A DNA stretch of 64,000 bases from Lasiosphaeria ovina (taxonomy: Eukaryota > Ascomycota > Sordariomycetes > Sordariales > Lasiosphaeriaceae). Made by a program: the position numbers and the translations under genes. Of this stretch, positions 57,545 through 64,000 are shown piece by piece. The notes beneath the pieces were generated by a model, which worked only from the letters and a program-made list of their open reading frames with translations, had not been told where the DNA came from and ran no database searches. The stretch spans positions 1,984,001 through 2,048,000 of the forward strand of contig JAULSN010000007.1 in assembly GCA_033439765.1 (NCBI GenBank). The letters are read 5' to 3'. Position 1 is the first letter of the stretch. The number at the start of each line of letters is the position of its first letter.

Positions 57545-60391
57545 TTATGGGTTGGAAAATACCTTGTCGCCAGTTCCCTTCAACTTGTTCTTTCCCTTGC
57601 TGAGCAGTCCCTTGCCAGCCTTCCCCGCGGCCAGCAACAGCCCCTTGCTCTTGGTGCCGACCTGGTTTCCTGAGAGCCCAAACCCGCCCGGGCCGTGCTG
57701 TGCTGATTGAGGAGGCATAGGAATATTATTAGCTGGTCTCCCGCCTTCAGCGAGGACCGAGATAGAATTGTTAGGGTGCTGTTGGAAGTAGGGCGTAGGC
57801 ACCGTTGCTTGGCCTGGTATCTGCGATCCTTGCTGCCAGTTCGGTGGTCCGTTGGGGCCTACCAATGCCGTCCGGAACGACCAAGTTGCTCCTGCGTGCT
57901 CAGGATATTTTGACCTGAGCTCCAGCAGCCAGTCACCCAGCCCCGTCTCAATCGAAGCAAACTGCGCTCTCGTCTCGTTGAAATACTTGATGCGCTCAGA
58001 CGCTGCTTGCATCTCCATTATCTGCCGGAAGGGAACAATACTGACGAGGTCCTTCGCCGGAGGGGCCGGAGGGGCCGGGCTCCGAGTCGGTTGCAGTTCC
58101 GCACCCAATGCAAGGGCGGGAGAAGATCCTAGCGGAGAAAATAAGGATGGAAGGTCCGATAACTCTTGTGCGGGTATCTTTTCTTCCGAGACCGACAAGG
58201 TTTGCATTTCCTGGCGTTGGCCAGCTCGGTTAGAGACCACCGAAAGTGGCGAAGGTGGCTCCAGTGGGATGTCTAGGTTTGATCTGGGCGCCATAGTGCT
58301 CGCCTCGGATACTTGATGTGAGATCCCACTGCCAGGCGCCTTGTTCGACCCAGGAGCCGAGTCGGTTCTGGTTGTTGGAGACAAATGGCTGTTGCCTAGC
58401 TCTGCCGGTTCTATATTGCGAGGCAGATTCGTTTCTGAAGCAGATCCCTCAAGCTCCGCAAGGAACACTGGTGCATTGCCAACTCGTGAATCTGGACCGA
58501 CTGCCTCCTTTTCGACCTGAGATTCAGGTGTTGGCGACTGTGGGCTCGCGGTCTTTGTATCTTCCGAATTGGCTTCCCATGAAAACTGCCTGCGCATGTC
58601 TCCCGGCCGAATTTCGGCCTCGCGACGTTCTCTAAGAAGTATGCCTTTCTCAACAGGTATCTCAACAGGTGTCTCGATAGGTGTCTCTATAGGCGTCTTG
58701 ACATGCGCCTCGACAGATGCCTCGACATGTGCCTTTACGGGTGCCTCGACGGGTGCCTCAACAGGTGCCTCAACGGGTGTATCGACAGGTGTCTTTATGG
58801 GTGCTGGGCTTGCTGCTGGGTTGTCCAACGACTGAGGCACGACAGGCGGCTTTATGGGAGCCTGGGCCAAAGGGGGCGAGGGCTCAGCAGCTTCTACCTT
58901 GCCAAGTATCTTTGCAGCCTCGACAGGGAGTGGATCGTGTTTTTCGTCGGGGGAAGCCCAGTAGTCACCATAAACATCGCCGAGATAGCTGCTTTCTCGC
59001 GTAGGTTCTGCAGCTGCCTGATAGGCTGCAGTGGGTCCTCCAGCGATTGACTTGAAGTCGTCGGACGCCTGCAGAGGACTTAGCGATTTGATGATCTCCT
59101 CTCTCAGCACGTCGCTTTCTTTGACGGGAGAACTGCTGCTAGTGTCTAGCGTCGACGGGACTGAAAACTGAGAAGGCTGCACAAAATCAACCGTTTCTAC
59201 AGTTTGGTCTCGGCGCGGTTTCAGCGGCGCCGTGGGCGTGATTTCAGAGGCAGGGGAAGTGGCAGCAGTGAGATCTGAAGGGGTTGCTGGCTGGACAGGC
59301 TGTATGTCTTTGGGAGAGGAATAGGAACTATCGCCACCCTGTGTCTCTAATCCATCATGATCGGGGGCCAGTTCCGTCGAGGTACTCAAAGCTGGGCTTG
59401 CAGTTCGCAGCAGTGCGGGTACAAGTGGCGAACCGGAACTTAGGGATTCCTTATTTACTGGGCGCCGGGCCGATGCTTGTCTGCTGGCAGACTTTTTCAC
59501 AGCCTCGCTCAATCCGTATAACTCTGGATCTTGAGACTCTGCAGGGTCTGACGGAGATTCGGCGACATTGTTGACAGCTTTCGTCACTGGTGATGCGTCT
59601 CTAGATTCTGCAGCCCTGTGAGGTAGATCTTCGGGAAGGGCGGCTGGAGTAGGCGCCTCGCTGGGGGTTTCCAACGTTTCCGTAACCCAGTTTCCTGGCA
59701 GATGCGGCCTCAAGGCTTGTTTGTCATCGGCACCCAACGCAGCGTCAGGCGGCACTGCTGCAGGGGAGACGGACTCGTGGGAAGCCTCCAGAGCCCACTG
59801 CCCTGCACTTGACTGGTTCGCCTGAGACAAAGACGCAGTAGGCTGGTCGGGCTCGTTGGACGATTTTGCAGAAGTTGAAGCCTCTGGTGCCGATTGCAGC
59901 GCTGCATCGGGCTCCGCAGTAATGCTGAAATCTCGTGCCGGCTCCTGGGCGTCAGGCTCGGTTTGCTGCGACTGCGACTGCGAGTTTTCTGACTGCTCAA
60001 AGTAGCCTGACTGCTCAAGGAAACCTGACGGCTCCGATTGCTCCAGCTGCTCCGAATGCTCGGTCTGGCCACCCGACACATGAAAGCCCATGTTTTGCGG
60101 GGTGGGAGTGGGGGGCGTGAGTGGCGGTCTGTTTGGGTCTTCAGCAACGAGGAGCGAGGATATAGGCTCCTCGGCCGAATTATGGGATTGAAGGTAGAGA
60201 GGTGGGACCGTGGAGTGGGACGTTGATGTTGGTAGGGGCAGCGAGGTCTGTTGGCTGGAGCCGGGAGGCGAAAAGAAGTCGTCGCCAAAGTCGGAGATGC
60301 GAGAGAACTCGGGCAGCATGGGGCTAGTCGAACTTGCAGATTGCACGGTTGGTGCTTGCAGCACTTGGGTCGCAGTTGCCGGCCCAGTACT

Positions 60392-60422
<31 letters not shown>

Positions 60423-61614
60423 TTGGGCGTGCTTGGAGATTGAGTTTGGGTTTGCGCCAAAGACTCGGGCTCCACGCTGGGCTCGTCGGACGCGTAACTG
60501 GCAAGAAGCCCCTCAATTCCGTACTCGCTCTTGCGTTCTGCAACCGGGGCCAAAGCTGGCCTCAAGCTGCGGTTCACGTCTGCACCTTCCTCAGCACCGA
60601 CACCGGCACCTGCACCAGAACCAACCCCAGCGCTGACCCGCCCTCTCTGGTCCGCTCCATCCTGTCGCGACTCCAAACCAGGATCCGCATTCTCGCCGCT
60701 GCGGCCCGTGGCGCTGTCCAGGCTTGGCCGTCCAGATTCCAGCGAACGTCTTTGCTTCTCCTTTTCCTCCCCCATCCGTCGATAAATATCGGCCGGCCGG
60801 ATAAGCCTAGTAGGCGACGCGGGCGACGCCAGGGGTGACGCCAGGGGCTTGCCAGAAGAGGGAGATGCAGATCGTCCTTCAACCCACGGCTTGTTGTGGC
60901 TCGAGCCAGGGCGCGAGCCAGATCGAGGCTGCCTCATCACTTCGCTTGGATCTGGCGCATCGTACGCCCCCATGCTGCTCTTCCGAGGCGGAAATCGGGT
61001 GGGGACAGATCCGGCACCGGCAGGAGCGGGCGACATCTGCCTCGAGCTAGGCGACGTGATGGGCGATGCGACAGACCTACCATAGGCTGGCCCGGCCGAG
61101 TATACGCTGGACCCCGTCGCAGCGCTTTCGGGCAGCGGCCCTGTTGCTTTTCGCTCCGGTGCCCCTCCCATCGGCTGTACACCCGAGAGGAACGGCGACG
61201 ACGGGTCTGGATGCGTCTGCCAGGGAGATTGGGATTGTTGACCTGGGATATGCAGAGGCGGAGCTGAAGCAGGCTGGAACTGTCTCGTCGCTGGAGCCGC
61301 CGAGGGTTGGCGAGGGCCGAGGGGCTTCGGGGGCGGCGCCGAAGGCTCGCTCGGCCCGTCGTTGTACTCGTCGCCCCACTCGTCGCCGTCGTAGTTTGCG
61401 GGTTTGAACTCGGCCCATTTCCTCGTCTTCTGGCGACTTACATTCACCTTGTACTGTTCACCACTCGAAGACGGAGCGCCTGGGGACCTGTAAAGAGCAC
61501 AAGTCAGACACTTGCGCTGCTTCCTTGATTCCGGGGAGGAGGCCAGCCCAGTATGGCTTCGTTCACCTACATTGACCTGCCCGCCGGGTAGATGTTTCCA
61601 TAGGAGCCGTCCAT
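57545..61614 (-). CDS. Large fungal protein of unknown function (1328 aa), mostly disordered
   Basis: Two exons, 61614-61571 and 61487-57545, with an 83-nt intron (GTAGGT...ACAG) give 1328 aa starting MDGSYGNIYPAGRSM. The main frame has GTG rather than ATG at its apparent start (61447), so the short first exon is needed. Conserved-looking islands: EQYKVNVSRQKTRKWAEFKP with YDGDEWGDEY (residues about 25-55); RLIRPADIYRRMGEEKEKQ (about 240-260); a helical C-terminal block VPFRQIMEMQAASERIKYFN ... FASIETGLGDWLLELRSKYP (about 1165-1215); and a basic tail with KAGKGLLSKGKNKLKG. The intervening 900 residues are Ser/Pro/Glu/Gln-rich, with a tetrapeptide PVEA/PVET repeat. No enzyme domain is seen. 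The last block plus basic tail could bind membranes or a partner (inference). Head-to-tail with the 2639-aa gene. Confidence 0.8.
58648..58804 (-). repeat. 12-bp coding repeat (xPVE)
   Basis: About 13 units of 12 bp, with GGTGCCTCGACA-like sequence on the + strand, encoding APVE, TPIE, AHVK and similar tetrapeptides inside the 1328-aa protein. Confidence 0.85.
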
Positions 61615-63678
61615 CGCTTTGAACAGTGCTTCAGCAGCCCCGAGACCTCAACCTCATTCTCCGGTTACAATGGCGGCACCAGTCAAGATGCCAGAGGCTG
61701 GCGGTCAGAGGAGAGTGAATAAGCGCAGGTTGGTCGATCGGCGCACGAGTGAGGCAAAGGTGCCGGTTTTCTCTCGGCGGGATGCTGACGACTATTCGTA
61801 TTACGTAGGTTGGCAGACAGGTTAGGTGCTTGGCTGCCGGACTAGTACTGCAGTTCGGCGGTGCGGACAGAAGGCAGGGACGCAGCTGTCAACCCTCGAA
61901 GCCGTAAAACGTTTCTTTTTTCAAACAACAACCCACGCGAGGCTTGGATTGCTAGAATGGCAGCGCACGCAGCGGGAAAGCCGAATGACGAAGGTGGAGG
62001 AAACAGGTCGGCGGTGCTATCAGGTTTCCACAGAAATCACAGCTCAAGTATATTTCTGGTAGCAAATGGGGCAGGGATTACCCGGGCAGGTAGGATTGGA
62101 TTGCGGCTTGTCCGCGTGGGGCGAGCTCCAACCGTCTCCAGCCTGCAGGCATTGGATCAAACTGCTAGCGAACGCTGGTAGGCCAGGCTGTCGCGCACTC
62201 AGCCAGCCGAATCCGAAACACGTCAGTTGGTTCCATACGCCAAAATACTCACCCGACGCCTAATAAGTTTACCGGCTTCCCTTGGCGACGATGAGACTGA
62301 ATTGTTTTCAAGTGATGCATTACGTTCTAGGTTGAACGCCCAAACTCAGTTGCTCGGCCATTGATATGGAATTGGATTAGGATATGTCTAAGAATTGCAG
62401 GGACAAAGTTGCAGGTGCATGTTATCCGTGATGGATGGAATCTTTAAGCGGTGGCCAATGCTCGTCTAGCCCAAGAACAAACGGTCCTGCAGAGAGCTTT
62501 GAATAACGCCACCCGCGATACAGCACCTTGTAACACCGAGAAACATTTCCTCGCCGTATAGTGTGTGCATTTTGGTTTGACCGAATCTAGAAGGAATCGA
62601 TATGCTTCCAACTGGATACTCAAGGTAGGCAATGCACCAGATCTGCCCACCAGCAGCCTGCAGCGTAAATCTGCAGCAGATTAGGTGTCGTGGCTCCCAG
62701 TTTCGGGACTTGTCTGCTGTGTGCCAACTGAAAACCGGGCTGTCCCTGGGTTCACAGGCTGAATGGCCAATGGACCGGCATTGGGTTCTGGCACCGCATC
62801 GGCGCAGACGGGTATCTGCAAGGCGCTGGGGAGGCCACACAGACATTCAGCCACCCGAGCGACATTCATCAGCGTCATTTCCCTGGGCGAAGGCTGTGTA
62901 ATTCGTTCCTGTCCGTCCCCTGCCGTCATTTCAGGGTTGGTATGGAAATTCAAACAAGACTCTCCGTGAATAGGACTGCGTTGCTGTGTTGACGCTGTAT
63001 CCTATAAGCCAAAGCGAATGAATTCAGGAATAACGCAACATAAATATTGGATGAAATGCAGATACATGCACTATACTCTGAACACATATACTGGACAAAA
63101 AGGACGCTGTCGCAATATTTGTTTCGACCTGTGTAACAATTTGTTCAATAAAAGCTCGGGCCCGTGTCACTTCGATCCGTCCGTACCCCAAATAGATTAT
63201 GTACAGTGTATTAGCCTGTGTGTTCGACAAAACGCACTGTGCAAGTGCTCCCGCCAAATTCCAGGCTGCAGGGGCTAAGGTTTGCCGCTGAAACAAGAAA
63301 CCACGTTCCCTTTTCTGATCACCCTCAAGATCGCGAACTCTCGAAGCCATCGCGTCGCTCGACTTTTATTTCTCGACTCGTGGCTCCGCTACCGTAATTG
63401 CTTCAACATATCGATTTTTAATTTCTCGCACCAGTGTCCGATACGAAGCCTCGCGACAGCGCCCCATTCAAATATTTCTCTTCGCGATCGAACCGCCGTG
63501 CGATTCCTCGCCTTTGCAATAGCCCAACAGCCGACGACTCGGCGCCCCATCATCTGGCGCCGACACATAGACAGTCTGCCTGTAGCGGGTCGCAGTTTGG
63601 CGTGCCCTCTCCCGGGACCTTTTGCGGCCGTTCCGCCCCGAGGCATCGCTTCGTAGACCGAGAAAACCCGCGGCCAAG
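61615..63678. other. Divergent intergenic region
   Basis: 2.1 kb between the start codons of the 1328-aa gene (-) and SED5 (+). No gene recognised in six frames; the part from about 63280 to 63678 is the likely SED5 promoter and leader. Confidence 0.5.
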
Positions 63679-64000
63679 ATGGCTGTCGCCATAAACGACC
63701 GGACGGCCGAGTTTCGCCACATCGTCAGCGCAGCGAAGCGTCGCCAGGCTGCCAAAGCTGGCTCGCAGAGGCTTCTCAACGACGCCCAGAAGGCCGCTTC
63801 CGGAGGCGATGGGCAACCGCGAAGGTCCGAGTTCGCCAGGAAGGCCGCCGACATTGGGCGTGGAATATCGGGAACAATGGCAAAGCTAGAAAAGCTGGCG
63901 CAACGTAGGCAGCGATGCCCCTCTGACGGTCTCGCAGCGGATACTAACCGCTCGCAGTTGCCAAGAAGAAGACACTTTTTGATGACAGGCCGGTGGAAAT
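63679..64000 (+). CDS. SED5: Golgi syntaxin Sed5 (syntaxin-5), 5' part
   Basis: Qa-SNARE for ER-to-Golgi and intra-Golgi fusion. Exon 1 is 63679-63904, then a 53-nt intron (GTAGGC...GCAG, with an ATACTAACC branch site), then exon 2 from 63958 to the window edge. The N-terminus matches fungal Sed5: AINDRTAEFRHIVSAAKRRQ (the DRTxEF Sly1-binding peptide at residues 6-11), RRSEFARKAADIGRGISGTM, and LAQLAKKKTLFDDRPVE. The DRTAEF motif at the very N-terminus is the segment bound by the SM protein Sly1. The Habc, SNARE and TM segments lie beyond the window. Confidence 0.9.
   Translation, partial: MAVAINDRTAEFRHIVSAAKRRQAAKAGSQRLLNDAQKAASGGDGQPRRSEFARKAADIGRGISGTMAKLEKLAQRRQRCPSDGLAADTNRSQLPRRRHFLMTGRWK

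Overview
This window is nuclear DNA from a filamentous ascomycete (Pezizomycotina, most likely a Sordariomycete). The evidence is many short spliceosomal introns (about 50-185 nt) with GTNNGT donors and CTAAC/TACTAAC branch sites, monocistronic genes on both strands with 0.5-6 kb spacers, and fungal-specific proteins: a PMT1-type O-mannosyltransferase, a Sec2-type GEF, Rim2 and fungal Snx3. No rRNA, tRNA, CRISPR array or intact transposon was seen. Exon boundaries are my own reading of splice signals and frame continuity, not transcript data.

Layout, left to right. 1-5981: no convincing gene; three long poly-G runs. 5982-6887 (-): GNAT acetyltransferase. 7487-7986 (-): small one-TM protein. 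9560-10687 (+): SHB17-type histidine phosphatase. 11646-13501 (-): Ubp6/USP14 deubiquitinase, divergent from 14155-14971 (+), the Arp2/3 subunit ARPC4/Arc19. 14972-18131: long spacer with a pyrimidine-rich probable leader. 18132-21336 (+): large RRM-like protein with a Gly/Ala/His repeat region. 22188-23529 (+): mitochondrial pyrimidine nucleotide carrier Rim2. 25551-26406 (-): sorting nexin Snx3. 27429-29548 (+): decayed acetamidase-type pseudogene. 30035-31732 (-): splicing factor SF3A1/Prp21, divergent from 32580-35856 (+), protein O-mannosyltransferase PMT1. 36975-37946 (-): C2H2 zinc-finger protein. 37947-43178: long spacer. 43179-45236 (+): Rab GEF Sec2. 46913-47092: 30-unit hexamer array directly before a truncated SRPK-like kinase (47139-47750) whose tail becomes a decaying minisatellite. 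48938-56857 (-) and 57545-61614 (-): two very large, mostly disordered proteins (2639+ and 1328 aa). 63679-64000 (+): 5' end of the Golgi syntaxin SED5, cut by the window edge.

The recognised genes are housekeeping functions (secretion and trafficking: SEC2, SED5, SNX3, PMT1; also proteasome, actin, splicing, mitochondria and sugar phosphate). They do not form one pathway or a biosynthetic cluster. The accessory-like parts are the amidase relic, the truncated kinase with its satellite arrays, and the two giant low-complexity genes. I see no clear new multi-gene system. The most original signals are a recurrent basic/serine/hydrophobic motif in the 2639-aa protein, the TGAGGG-type array abutting the kinase fragment, and transition-type decay in the two relics.
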